Positions 14,416-22,157 of a DNA stretch of 28,877 bases are shown piece after piece. Below the pieces are notes generated by a model that was not told where the DNA came from, did not search any database, and was given only the letters and a program-made list of their open reading frames with translations. The stretch covers positions 1 through 28,877 of the forward strand of contig JAJFHC010000058.1 in the NCBI GenBank assembly GCA_021775835.1, in the 5' to 3' direction. How positions within the stretch are numbered: the first letter of the stretch is position 1; every line of letters begins with the position of its first letter. This DNA is from Hyphomicrobiales bacterium. GTDB lineage: Bacteria; Pseudomonadota; Alphaproteobacteria; Rhizobiales; JAJFHC01. A program made the position numbers and the translations under genes.

Positions 14416-16095
14416 ATGACGCCGGGACAGGGGTTGGACATGCGTGGGCTGGATGCGTTTACCGTAAATGTGAAGACGTGCTTATCGGGCAATGAGCCGG
14501 GGCAACGGCGCCGACGAGCCTGGCGCTTTGTGTCGGCGCTGGGGTGTTTGGCATTGCTGGCATTGCCCACTGAAAGTTCGGCAGCGGCCCAGACAGTGCA
14601 GTGCACGGGTCTTCCGCAAGGCGTGCAAACGATTCAAACAGCCGTGCTGGTTGATAGTGGGGCAAAGACCTGCGTCGTGATTTCTGACAGCGTCGGCACA
14701 TTGCCTGCAACAGATGGTTCCATGCAGGCGCGATGGCGACCGGCCAATAACAATCTCTTCGTTTCTGTAAGGGTTCCTGGGGCAAGTTCTGATACTTTCG
14801 CTGACTACACTGTTTGTGACATCCCTGGTGGGCAAAACGCAGCCCCGGAGGACTGTGGCAGATCCGTTGGAACCAATGTCCCGCTTGGGAGCGGTACGGC
14901 TACTTTCGCTAATACCAAAGGCGCGGAACCAGTAAGCGTATCGGTAACCTACATTGCCAACGTTGGAGGGCAAAATACGATCACCGCTGCCACTGCAACA
15001 TTCGGTACGCCCGACGCCGGCGCCACGGACTCCGACAACCTCGGCAGTCAGCAGTCGTCTTTGTCCAGCATGGCCGTCAACTTCCAGACGAACAATCTGG
15101 GTGACGGGGTGTTCGGCCAGCTCGGCAACGCCTTCAACGGCGGTGGGGCGGGTCCACAGGTTACGGAGAACGGCTTCTCCGCCTCGACCACGAGTGTTGC
15201 CAACTGGGTCAACCGCGGCCGGAAGCAGAAACTCGAGCGCCAGCTGGCGAGCCTGCCCAGGGACGAGAACGGTAACGACGTTCAGGTGGCACCGGCGGCC
15301 TATTACATGTCCGGCAACCAACAGCGTCTGTGGAACGCATGGATCAAGGGCAGTTGGACCTATTATGATAGTGACGGCTCGAGCTTCGATGGCCACACTC
15401 TCGATGTGCTCACAGGAGTCGACTACAAGATATCGCCCACAGTCGTCATGGGTTTGCTGGCGGGCTACGGCAGTACCGACTTCAATACTGTCACGGGCGG
15501 CACCAAAGGCGCGTTCGAGGCCGACGGCTACACGGTTGGCCCCTACGGCGGTGTGAAACTGTCAGAACACCTGCAACTGGACGGCCTGATCGCCTACACC
15601 TATTCCGACTACGACAACCGCTCGGGCGCGACCAAGGGCGATTTCAAGGCTCACCGGGTGACGGTCGGCGCGCAGCTGAAGGGCCACTGGGAGCAGGACA
15701 ATTACTTCATCGAACCGGGTGTCAGGTTCATGTATGCCGAGGAAGACCAGGATGCTTATACCGACTCGGCAGGCGTGCGCCAGTCGAGCCAGTCGATCAA
15801 GGCAGGCCGCGTCTCGGTCGGCCCGAAGATCGGCTACACCCACAAGGCGGAAAACGGCGACGTCATCAAACCCTGGGTAAGCGTGCGCGGCGAATACGAC
15901 TTCTCCAACCAGGGCAATGTGCCTTCAAGCGGTTTGCCCGATCTTGACGACGTTCTGTCGGCGCGGGTCAGCGTCGGTATGGATGCAACCACGGCCGAGG
16001 GCCTGTCGGTCACTATCCAGGGCGATATCTCAGGTCTCGGCGGCGGCGAATACACCGGTTACGGCGGCACGGCAAGGATAAACGTACCGTTCTAA
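14416..16095 (+). CDS. Autotransporter-type outer membrane beta-barrel protein
   Basis: A 559-residue exported protein. An extended N-terminus leads into a basic stretch RRRRAWR and a hydrophobic signal core (FVSALGCLALLALP), with probable cleavage after SSAAA near residue 58. The passenger, about residues 59-300, is short, threonine- and glycine-rich, and has four cysteines in its first part. The C-terminal ~250 residues form an autotransporter barrel: alternating strands such as AWIKGSWTYYDSDG, VMGLLAGYGSTDF and VTVGAQLKGHW, with an aromatic C-terminal residue (INVPF) for barrel assembly. Start at 14416 has GAAGG 6 bases upstream; an ATG at 14440 is also possible. It stands alone and is followed by tandem hairpins and a good terminator. 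A surface or adhesion role is likely but the ligand is unknown. Confidence 0.9.
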   Translation: MTPGQGLDMRGLDAFTVNVKTCLSGNEPGQRRRRAWRFVSALGCLALLALPTESSAAAQTVQCTGLPQGVQTIQTAVLVDSGAKTCVVISDSVGTLPATDGSMQARWRPANNNLFVSVRVPGASSDTFADYTVCDIPGGQNAAPEDCGRSVGTNVPLGSGTATFANTKGAEPVSVSVTYIANVGGQNTITAATATFGTPDAGATDSDNLGSQQSSLSSMAVNFQTNNLGDGVFGQLGNAFNGGGAGPQVTENGFSASTTSVANWVNRGRKQKLERQLASLPRDENGNDVQVAPAAYYMSGNQQRLWNAWIKGSWTYYDSDGSSFDGHTLDVLTGVDYKISPTVVMGLLAGYGSTDFNTVTGGTKGAFEADGYTVGPYGGVKLSEHLQLDGLIAYTYSDYDNRSGATKGDFKAHRVTVGAQLKGHWEQDNYFIEPGVRFMYAEEDQDAYTDSAGVRQSSQSIKAGRVSVGPKIGYTHKAENGDVIKPWVSVRGEYDFSNQGNVPSSGLPDLDDVLSARVSVGMDATTAEGLSVTIQGDISGLGGGEYTGYGGTARINVPF

Positions 16096-16100
16096 TCCGC

Positions 16101-16202
16101 GTTCCCGGACAAACGTAGCGCGATCCGGGATCCACTCGCAGAGCTCACTCTTCGCAGCGCCGCGAGTAGACCCCGGCTCACCCTGACGGGTGTCCGGGGA
16201 AC
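16101..16202 (+). other. Inverted-repeat, potentially structured RNA 3' of the autotransporter
   Basis: GTTCCCGGACA (16101-16111) can pair with TGTCCGGGGAAC (16191-16202) with one bulged G. Inside lie the palindrome GATCCGGGATC (16122-16132) and an alternative hairpin CCCCGG (16171-16176) with CCGGGG (16194-16199), which itself encloses ACCC-TGAC-GGGT. The two foldings exclude each other. A role in mRNA 3' protection is a guess. Confidence 0.45.
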
Positions 16203-16230
16203 GCAATGCATGTGTTTCTTCAACACATCA

Positions 16231-16254
16231 AACCCCGCTCCGGCGGGGTTTTTT
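16231..16254 (+). terminator. Rho-independent terminator of the autotransporter gene
   Basis: AACCCCGC (16231-16238), loop TCCG, GCGGGGTT (16243-16250), followed by a T-run to 16254. This is the clearest terminator in the window. Confidence 0.9.
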
Positions 16255-16268
16255 GTTGCCGAAATTCC

Positions 16269-16300
16269 AATGCGGCCAATGTCTCAGTTGGGTCAAAAAC
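16269..16300 (+). repeat. Degenerate intergenic repeat copy
   Basis: AATGCGGCCAATG and CTCAGTTGGGTCAAAAAC resemble the minus strand at 11937-11966. See that entry. Confidence 0.4.
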
Positions 16301-16457
16301 GGCTGCAAGGAGTTCCTGTCGAAGGCTTCCGCTTACCGCTCGACACCGGACACCGGCAACCGGATTGGCCATCTGCCCACTGGGCATTGCGTGTTTTCGC
16401 CTTATGCCCTTAACTGGATCCGCCAGACGATAATGTCGATGCTTCAGGGACCATGCG

Positions 16458-17219
16458 ATGCAGATCCTCATTGTAGACGGTTGGACGCACGATGGAAATC
16501 TGGACCACTTTCGGGCCGGATGCGTTACGCAAGCGCAAATCTTCGAAGCTCTGGTCAAGGAGACCGTGCCCGGTGTTGCGACCACCACAGTGACAACTCA
16601 CGAACCAGCGGCCGCAGCAGAGATTGATCTCGATGATTTCCAGGTGGCTATCTGGACGGGCGGTGGCGGCAACATTTACGAGGACAATGATTTCAACCGG
16701 GACCAGTTGAGCCTGTGTGAACGGGTGCTCGCCGAGGTGCCCTATCTGTGGGGCAGTTGTTGGGGGCTGCAGGTTGTGGTTACCGTCCTTGGAGGTCTCG
16801 TCACCGAGGCCCGCATGCCGGAAATTGGCATCGCATCGGACATCGTGGTCCGTTCTTCTGACCCTGCACAGAAATTGTTTCGTGAAAAGCACGGCAAATT
16901 CGATGCGCCAACGCATCATGGCGACGAAGTATCCCGCTTGCCTGCAGCCTTCGAAATTCTCGCTGAAAACAAAGTGACGTTGCAGGCCGTGGCCGCCAAT
17001 GACGGAAAGATCCTCTGCACGCAGTATCATCCGGAACTACCCTACGACTACGTCAGAAAGCTCCTGGAATTCTGGGAGCCGAACTACCGTGACCTGTACA
17101 CGGCACAGGAATTTCAGACCCTGCTGGCCACGTTGTCGGCAAGGGAAGCTGCTGACAGGAACCAGCGCACAACTGAATTCAGGAACTGGCTTGGGTCGAT
17201 TCCGGATGAGCCAGGATAG
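16458..17219 (+). CDS. Class I glutamine amidotransferase (GATase1) family protein
   Basis: A 253-residue stand-alone glutamine amidotransferase of the GMP-synthase-like (triad) type. The catalytic residues are C101 in LWGSCWGLQ, H191 and E193 in TQYHPELPY, with WTGGGGNIY forming the oxyanion region near residue 69. Such proteins release ammonia from glutamine or hydrolyse gamma-glutamyl compounds. No synthetase partner is adjacent, so it may act alone on a gamma-glutamyl amide or work with a partner elsewhere. AGGGA lies 7 bases before the ATG at 16458. It is a single-gene unit between a terminator and a convergent GST gene. Confidence 0.92.
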   Translation: MQILIVDGWTHDGNLDHFRAGCVTQAQIFEALVKETVPGVATTTVTTHEPAAAAEIDLDDFQVAIWTGGGGNIYEDNDFNRDQLSLCERVLAEVPYLWGSCWGLQVVVTVLGGLVTEARMPEIGIASDIVVRSSDPAQKLFREKHGKFDAPTHHGDEVSRLPAAFEILAENKVTLQAVAANDGKILCTQYHPELPYDYVRKLLEFWEPNYRDLYTAQEFQTLLATLSAREAADRNQRTTEFRNWLGSIPDEPG

Positions 17220-17237
17220 GGCGATTGAGACAGCACT

Positions 17238-17251
17238 CGAAAGCAGCCGTC
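17238..17251 (+). repeat. Short core copy of the direct repeat
   Basis: CGAAAGCAGCCGTC is an exact match to 11859-11872 in repeat copy A. It lies between the convergent amidotransferase and GST genes, and little around it matches. Confidence 0.35.
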
Positions 17252-17310
17252 GGTTTGCTCCCAATGGGCAATCCGGCAGGCCGTGTGCGACCAAACCGGC
17301 CAGGGCGTCG

Positions 17311-17979
17311 TCACCCCGCCAGATGAAATTCATCAGGTTGGATCAGCTTGCGAAAGGCCGGCCGTTCGCTCAGCCGCGCGTGCCAGGCTTCAAGATGGGG
17401 CAGGCTTGGCCGATCGAGATCGAAGAGAAACCAGCGGTGAATTCCCGGCGCGATCGAAAACTCCGCGATCCCGGGTTGGTTTCCGGCCACGTAGGACCGG
17501 GTGGCTAAATGACGATCGAGAATTTCGAGCGACCCTGCCATGGCATCGTTCCATTTCCGGGCGACGGCTGGGTCCCTCTGGCTTTGTGGCCAGCGGACCA
17601 GGTTCTGCACCAGATGCGCCAGCGGCGGGTCGAGATACTCATTCGACCAGGACATCCATGCGCTGGCCTGGGAGAAAACACCGATGTCTTCCTCGTGCAG
17701 ATGAGGCGCGTATTTGAGGGCCAGGTACATCAGGATGGCGTTTGAGTCCCACAGGATGAAGCCGCCATCGTCTATCGTCGGTATCCGGCCCACAGGGTTC
17801 ATCTGCAGATATTCAGACGTGTCGGCGCCACCGAAGGGCTTGCCGCCCTTGGATACATGACCTTGCGGCCCCATGGTGCCGCTGGTCAGAACGAGATCAT
17901 ACGGCAGTTCCACATCCTCCAGACACCAGAGTACCCGTTGCGTGCAAATGGACGTCTGGCGCCCCCAAACTTTGATCAT
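17311..17979 (-). CDS. Glutathione S-transferase family protein
   Basis: A 222-residue two-domain GST. The thioredoxin-like domain (about 1-88) starts IKVWGRQTSICTQRVLW with a likely catalytic serine S10 or nearby C12, the cis-proline P67 in GRIPTI, and the glutathione-binding D78-S79 in LWDSNAI. The helical C-terminal domain follows. It probably conjugates or reduces compounds with glutathione in the cytoplasm. GAGG lies 5 bases before the ATG. It is the last gene of a DUF1127-EamA-GST operon, with about 60 bases after the EamA gene. The substrate is unknown. Confidence 0.92.
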   Translation of the reverse strand: MIKVWGRQTSICTQRVLWCLEDVELPYDLVLTSGTMGPQGHVSKGGKPFGGADTSEYLQMNPVGRIPTIDDGGFILWDSNAILMYLALKYAPHLHEEDIGVFSQASAWMSWSNEYLDPPLAHLVQNLVRWPQSQRDPAVARKWNDAMAGSLEILDRHLATRSYVAGNQPGIAEFSIAPGIHRWFLFDLDRPSLPHLEAWHARLSERPAFRKLIQPDEFHLAG

Positions 17980-18038
17980 GCTCGCCTCTTCGTTCGGATC
18001 GTCGAAAGGGGTTAAAGCCGGATGGTCAACCGCGACCG

Positions 18039-18887
18039 TCAGGTATCGGTTCTAATCGAGAAAAGCACCGCAAGGAGCACGACCGTACCGCCGAGAAACG
18101 TTGCGGTGTTGGGAATTTCCGTAAACACCATGAATGCGAAAACCGGAGCAAGAGGGGTTTCCAGGGCGCTCAGGAGAGCGGTCTGGCCGGATGGAACCCG
18201 TTTGGCACCTTCTGCCAGGGTAACCGACGCAATGGCAAACAGCAGTCCAAATGCCGCAAGGACAATGATTTCTGTGCGGTCAACATCAAGAGGACTACCT
18301 AGAATTGCGGCAAACGGCAACAAGAGAACGGATTGCAGCACGGCGGGACCTGCCCCTGGCGTATCTGGGAATTTTCGGTAGATGACCATGATCGAGGCCA
18401 TGACGATGGTCATCCACAAGGCGAGCAAATCGCCATAGAGGCTGATGTGGCCGAGCGAGCCCGATCCGATGACCGCAACACCCAGAAGTGCGCAGACACA
18501 TCCCGCCATCATTCTGGCAGTTATCTTTTCGCCGATGAAAAACCATGCAAGCAGGGCAGCGATAAGGGGAGAAACCGCATAGATAAGGGAGACATTGGCG
18601 ATGGTCGTGAGTTTGAATGCCGGAATGAACGCCGCCGTTCCCAGGGCGCCGATCACCGCCACCGCCCATCCACTGTAGCCTATGCCGACAAAATTCTGCC
18701 GCAAGGTCCTTCTGCTTGTTATCCAGGCTGTGGTGAAGGCCGCGGCAAAAAAGCCTCTCCAGAAAATCACGTCCCACGCCCCGGCTTCGACGCCCTTGGT
18801 GAACAAGCCCGCCGTGCTGTACGTGATCGCTGCAGCCACAACAAGAAGGACGCCGATGAAATACTCAGGTTGAGTTTTCAGATTCAT
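18039..18887 (-). CDS. EamA family (DMT superfamily) transporter
   Basis: A 282-residue inner-membrane protein with about ten hydrophobic segments in two EamA repeats. The first repeat contains STAGLFTKG and FWRGFFAAAFTTAW, and the second contains SALETPLAPVFAFMVFTEIP followed by FLGGTVVLLAVL. Family members export amino acids, nucleotide-sugar or other metabolites. It has no strong ribosome site but begins 18 bases after the DUF1127 stop, so it is probably translated from the same mRNA. Together with the GST this suggests export of a conjugate or metabolite, but the cargo cannot be read from the sequence. Confidence 0.92.
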   Translation of the reverse strand: MNLKTQPEYFIGVLLVVAAAITYSTAGLFTKGVEAGAWDVIFWRGFFAAAFTTAWITSRRTLRQNFVGIGYSGWAVAVIGALGTAAFIPAFKLTTIANVSLIYAVSPLIAALLAWFFIGEKITARMMAGCVCALLGVAVIGSGSLGHISLYGDLLALWMTIVMASIMVIYRKFPDTPGAGPAVLQSVLLLPFAAILGSPLDVDRTEIIVLAAFGLLFAIASVTLAEGAKRVPSGQTALLSALETPLAPVFAFMVFTEIPNTATFLGGTVVLLAVLFSIRTDT

Positions 18888-18905
18888 GTGGACTTGTCAC
18901 CGGTT

Positions 18906-19196
18906 TCAATCGCCTCGACTGTCGTTGACGGAAGAAACGATCTGGGAGCGGACCATTCCGATGTCCTTCAGGTAGTGGTCGTTCAAGGCCTGGAGTGTGT
19001 GGATCGCAGAGCGCCGCTCGATCCAGCGAGAGATCCTGCCGACACCCTGACGAATTGACGATGCCAGAACCTTGACCAGTCGCAAGGCGCCGACGTTTCG
19101 GATTTTGTCAATCTGGCGGTCTGCCCGCACTGGCCGCTCAAGGTGAGTCTGCTTGAAGTTGTTATTGAGATCGGGATAGTTGAAATGGGCGTTCAT
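18906..19196 (-). CDS. DUF1127 domain-containing small protein
   Basis: A 96-residue protein whose C-terminal part (about 52-85) matches the DUF1127 pattern: RWIERRSAIHTLQALNDHYLKDIGMVR. DUF1127 proteins are small, arginine-rich and common in alphaproteobacteria; some act in RNA turnover or phosphate/carbon control, but this one's role is unknown. The start at 19196 is preferred because GGAGG lies 5 bases upstream; the open frame runs to 19370. It is the first gene of the operon with EamA and GST, and is divergent from the GcvA-like LysR gene, whose product may control it. Confidence 0.85.
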   Translation of the reverse strand: MNAHFNYPDLNNNFKQTHLERPVRADRQIDKIRNVGALRLVKVLASSIRQGVGRISRWIERRSAIHTLQALNDHYLKDIGMVRSQIVSSVNDSRGD

Positions 19197-19326
19197 GGAG
19201 TCCTCCATTGGTGTCAGGTTCGACCACTCACCGACAACCTCATGAACTAGGATTTCTGATCTATGAGATTGCCTGAACCGCATCGGTGTAGATGCGTTCT
19301 GGCCTTGAATTACCCCAAAGATAGGA

Positions 19327-19364
19327 ATACCAATGGATTTCAACAAACGAGAATATCTTGGTAT
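19327..19364. promoter_or_regulatory. Inverted repeat upstream of the GcvA-like LysR gene
   Basis: ATACCAA (19327-19333) and TTGGTAT (19358-19364) form an inverted repeat with 24 bases between, about 28 bases before the LysR start and in the AT-rich divergent promoter region. It is a plausible regulator site; the wide spacer is unusual for a simple dimer. Confidence 0.4.
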
Positions 19365-19392
19365 ATACATGAGAATAATTCAGGCATAGACA

Positions 19393-20319
19393 ATGGCACG
19401 ACCACTTCCGCCCCTGAACGCTCTCAGGGCTTTTGAATCGGCCGGCCGGTACCTCAGCTTCACCAAGGCGGCGGCCGAACTGAACGTGACACCGGCCGCG
19501 ATCAGTCATCAGGTCAAGGCGCTCGAGGAGTTGCTTGGCGTACCCCTGTTCCACCGCTTGACCCGGGCGTTGCGCCTGACCGACGCCGGCCAGGCCGCTT
19601 TGCCGACGCTCAGCCAGGGCCTCGACAAGCTGGCGCAAGGGGTCGAGCAGATGCGTGCCCATTGCGAGAGCGGTGTACTGACCATCAGCGTCAGCCCGGC
19701 GTTTGGCGCCATGTGGCTGGTGCCCCGGCTCGAGCGGTTTCGCAGCCGGCACCCGGAGATCGAGATCCGCATCGACGGCACCGACCGTCTGGTTGACCTG
19801 GCCCGCGACGACGCCGATGTGGCGGTGCGTTACGGTCCCGGCGGCTATGAAGGGGTGCAGGTCGACTGCCTGTTCAGCCAGGTCAACACGCCGGTCTGCA
19901 GTCCAGCGCTGCTGGGCGGGGAACACCCGTTACGCCAGCCTGAAGACCTACGCCACCACACCCTGCTGCACATCGACTGGAGTGACGCGGACGCGAGCTG
20001 GCGCATGTGGCTGCTGGCGGCCGGCCTGCACGACATCGACCCGACCCGGGGCCCACACTTCAGCATGGAATCCATGGCGGTACAGGCCGCCCTCGACGGC
20101 CACGGCGTGGCTCTGGTCGGCGACATGCTGGTCGCTGACGAACTGGCCGCCGGTCGTCTGGTGCGTCCCTTCGCCCCAAGCTTCAGCACGCCGCTCAGTT
20201 TCTCCTACTATCTGCTGAGCGCTAAACACACCGCCGAACTGCCCAAGATCGCGGCCTTCCGCACCTGGCTGCTCGAAGAGGCCCGCGCCTCGCGCCCGGG
20301 GTCTCCTGAAGAGCCTTGA
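19393..20319 (+). CDS. LysR-family transcriptional regulator, GcvA-like
   Basis: A 308-residue LysR-type regulator of the GcvA/AmpR-like group: PLPPLNALRAFESAGRYLSF opens it, followed by the helix-turn-helix FTKAAAELNVTPAAISHQVKA (quoted in part) at about residues 23-43. The effector domain ends near 290 with an extra polar tail. GcvA-type members respond to small metabolites. It is divergent from the DUF1127-EamA-GST operon, its most likely target. The third-position GC is clearly higher than in the adjacent promoter region. The ribosome site is weak (AGG 8 bases upstream). Confidence 0.92.
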   Translation: MARPLPPLNALRAFESAGRYLSFTKAAAELNVTPAAISHQVKALEELLGVPLFHRLTRALRLTDAGQAALPTLSQGLDKLAQGVEQMRAHCESGVLTISVSPAFGAMWLVPRLERFRSRHPEIEIRIDGTDRLVDLARDDADVAVRYGPGGYEGVQVDCLFSQVNTPVCSPALLGGEHPLRQPEDLRHHTLLHIDWSDADASWRMWLLAAGLHDIDPTRGPHFSMESMAVQAALDGHGVALVGDMLVADELAAGRLVRPFAPSFSTPLSFSYYLLSAKHTAELPKIAAFRTWLLEEARASRPGSPEEP

Positions 20320-20642
20320 GAACAGGCGGTATGTCTGTAACGAAATTTCTGAAGTCCTCTCTGGATTACCATGCCGTTTCCGTCCGTCGAGTCGCGGCAC
20401 AAGTCGCTACATCGCGATATCGGCCGGAGCCGCCGTCCACAGCGTCACCAGAGGACATGCCGATAACGACTATCTAGTAGAATGAATCAGGAGTATGGTC
20501 CCCTGCGAGTCCGCATTATCACATCGGTCGATTTCCAAGCTGGCAGGGATCGTTCCTCGGTCTTTATCCGTGCCGCTCAATCAACGAACAATCAGGCGTG
20601 ACGAACGCCCGGCTGTGGCTCCGTTTGGAGCAGAAAGTGATC
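20320..20642. other. Intergenic region, nothing recognised
   Basis: About 320 bases between the LysR gene and the desaturase-like gene. Open frames are short and lack domains. An upstream GTG at 20598 could extend the next gene by 15 residues. Confidence 0.5.
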
Positions 20643-21146
20643 ATGCTCCTTACCGCGTCGCTGCTTCCGCTATATGTTCTCACTGCCGTCGTCACACATC
20701 TGATAGTTTCATTTGCGCAAACGTTGCTGCACTACAAGCTCGGCCACCATCCAAGGGGCCGTAAGATGTTCTCAAATCATATAAATTTCCATCACACCCA
20801 CTATGCCAAGGATCATTTGGTCTCAAAGGTGTATCTCGATGACGAGGGCAACAATACGCCGTTCTTCCTCATCCCGGTCTTCCTGGTGGGGGCGACTACC
20901 TATTTCCTCTTGCCGACTGATTTGTTCATTGTTCAGGTCATCGCCTGCGCAGCGTCGTTCTACGCGCACGTTTTTTTCGACAGGGAATATCATGTAGAGG
21001 GTTCCCGGTTTCAACAGTTCGCATGGTTCAGGCGCAAACAGGAACTGCACTTCGTTCATCATCGGCATGCCAACAAGAATTACGGCGTAATACACTTCTT
21101 CTGGGACAAAATTCTCGGCACCTATCGCCCGTCGAATGTGACCTAG
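20643..21146 (+). CDS. Short sterol desaturase/fatty acid hydroxylase-like membrane protein
   Basis: A 167-residue protein (182 if the GTG at 20598 is used) with the histidine clusters of the fatty acid hydroxylase superfamily: H30, H35-H36, then H46, H50-H51-x-H53, then H109 and H117, and finally H136 and HHRH (139-142) with H151 in NYGVIHFFWD. These ligate two irons in the family. The usual C-terminal sequence DKILGTYR is present. Hydrophobic segments include about 1-28 and 73-108. It is shorter than the usual 200-350 residues, so either a compact subfamily or loss of N-terminal membrane segments. The enzyme would hydroxylate or desaturate a lipid in the inner membrane. No lipid gene is adjacent. 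Confidence 0.82.
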   Translation: MLLTASLLPLYVLTAVVTHLIVSFAQTLLHYKLGHHPRGRKMFSNHINFHHTHYAKDHLVSKVYLDDEGNNTPFFLIPVFLVGATTYFLLPTDLFIVQVIACAASFYAHVFFDREYHVEGSRFQQFAWFRRKQELHFVHHRHANKNYGVIHFFWDKILGTYRPSNVT

Positions 21147-21250
21147 ATCCAACGTCCGCTCTGTTACCACCGCTTGATACACTCAAAGGTCACGGCCGAA
21201 AGCCGGAGCCTGGGTTCGTCAAAGCGCTCACTCTCAAGTCTGGATAAAAA

Positions 21251-21463
21251 ATGGATGAAAAAGCGATCGATCGCGAAAAACTGGGACGCTTGGCCAAGGC
21301 CTTGGTTTTTATCTGCGGCGCGGATCATCCAACAGCCGTGGCTCTCAAGGCCGCGGCCGAGAGCGGCGCCGATAGCGAAATCAAAGCGGCCCATTCGCTG
21401 TTTCTCAAGTTAAAGCCGGGCGATCGAAGAGCCGCGTTGGCGATGATCGCGGACGATGACTGA
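21251..21463 (+). CDS. Small conserved-looking protein, unknown function
   Basis: A 70-residue, mainly helical soluble protein: LAKALVFICGADHPTAVALK, then AAHSLFLKLKPGDRRAAL. The GC-rich third positions and the orderly helix-turn-helix-like hydrophobic spacing suggest a real gene, and I have the impression of similar small proteins in Rhizobiales, but I cannot name a family. There is no signal peptide or membrane segment. The ribosome site is weak (GGA 6 bases upstream). It lies 104 bases after the desaturase-like gene. Confidence 0.65.
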   Translation: MDEKAIDREKLGRLAKALVFICGADHPTAVALKAAAESGADSEIKAAHSLFLKLKPGDRRAALAMIADDD

Positions 21464-21491
21464 TAATCGTCTTTAGCGGCAGCACTGACGA

Positions 21492-21512
21492 GGGCATTGT
21501 CAGGCAATGCCC
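21492..21512. terminator. Hairpin between convergent genes, possible bidirectional terminator
   Basis: GGGCATTG (21492-21499), a 5-base loop, then CAATGCCC (21505-21512): a perfect 8-bp stem between the 70-aa gene and the convergent HxlR gene. No T-run follows, so it is weaker than a standard terminator. Confidence 0.45.
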
Positions 21513-21587
21513 GGCCAGGGTCGCTTTCTGCCGTTCGGACGTTTCCCGGGCGCGTTGCAGCCATTGAATATCAACAATCCCAGGTCG

Positions 21588-21920
21588 TCACCGGCTCTTG
21601 GATACGTAAGCCTCGCCCCAGTCGCGCAGCGCCAGCAGAACCGGTTCCAGCGTCCGGCCCTTCTCACTCAGGCTGTATTCCACATGGGGCGGGACAACCG
21701 GGAAAACCTTGCGGACGACCAGGCCGTCGCTTTCCAGCTCCCGGAGCTGCTTGGTCAGCATGCGCTGGGTGACATTCCCCACGTCCCGCTTCAGCTCGTT
21801 ATATCTCTTGGTCCCGTCGAGCAGGTGATAGAGGGCGATCCCTTTCCACTTGCCGCCGATCTGCTCAAGCGCTGCCTCGACCGGGCAGCCGAGGGAGCAA
21901 TCATAACGTTCGAACCTCAT
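21588..21920 (-). CDS. HxlR-family transcriptional regulator
   Basis: A 110-residue HxlR/MarR-like winged-helix regulator: [20 protein letters not shown], then the recognition region [19 protein letters not shown] at about 49-67, and a wing [12 protein letters not shown]. Two cysteines (C8, C12) at the N-terminus match where QorR- and YodB-type members carry the redox-sensing cysteine, so oxidant or electrophile sensing is plausible. GGAGG precedes the ATG with a 4-base spacer. It is divergent from an MDR oxidoreductase, the classic QorR-type pairing, and an inverted repeat lies just upstream. Confidence 0.93.
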   Translation of the reverse strand: MRFERYDCSLGCPVEAALEQIGGKWKGIALYHLLDGTKRYNELKRDVGNVTQRMLTKQLRELESDGLVVRKVFPVVPPHVEYSLSEKGRTLEPVLLALRDWGEAYVSKSR

Positions 21921-21936
21921 GGATCCTCCAAAGGAT

Positions 21937-21964
21937 ACTTTTTGTGCCTACACCACAAAAAAGT
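21937..21964. promoter_or_regulatory. Predicted HxlR-type operator
   Basis: ACTTTTTGTG (21937-21946) and CACAAAAAAGT (21954-21964) form an inverted repeat with a 7-base spacer and one extra A, 16 bases upstream of the HxlR start codon. The region between the divergent genes has no other obvious palindrome. Confidence 0.5.
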
Positions 21965-22157
21965 GCGTACTTGCCAAACTGCATCCATACCAATATCTCT
22001 TCGACCAAGCGAAAACAAGGAAATCGAGCGATGGCAAATTCACATGAATGCGCTACATCTTGCAGCCTATATGGCGGCCACCGACGGTGCTGTCGAAACG
22101 TTCACCTTGAACGAAATGACAGCCGTCCGATAACAGACTGAACCACGGAGATATCCC

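Larger units (their letters stand above)
16096..16457. other. Intergenic region with structured 3' end, terminator and repeat
   Basis: About 360 bases. It holds an inverted-repeat region at 16101-16202, a small hairpin at 16210-16228 (ATGTGTT/AACACAT), the terminator at 16231-16254, and a degenerate repeat at 16269-16300. Overlapping open frames at 16190-16627 and 16206-16433 read through these elements and are not considered genes. Confidence 0.7.

Noticed and set aside
16190..16627. 145-codon frame across the terminator region
   Set aside because: It reads through a perfect terminator and overlaps the amidotransferase gene in another frame.
22031..22141. 36-codon cysteine-containing frame just upstream of the MDR gene at 22158, as a redox leader peptide
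   Set aside because: The ribosome site is weak and an overlapping 29-codon frame (22044-22133) looks equally plausible; nothing distinguishes either from chance.
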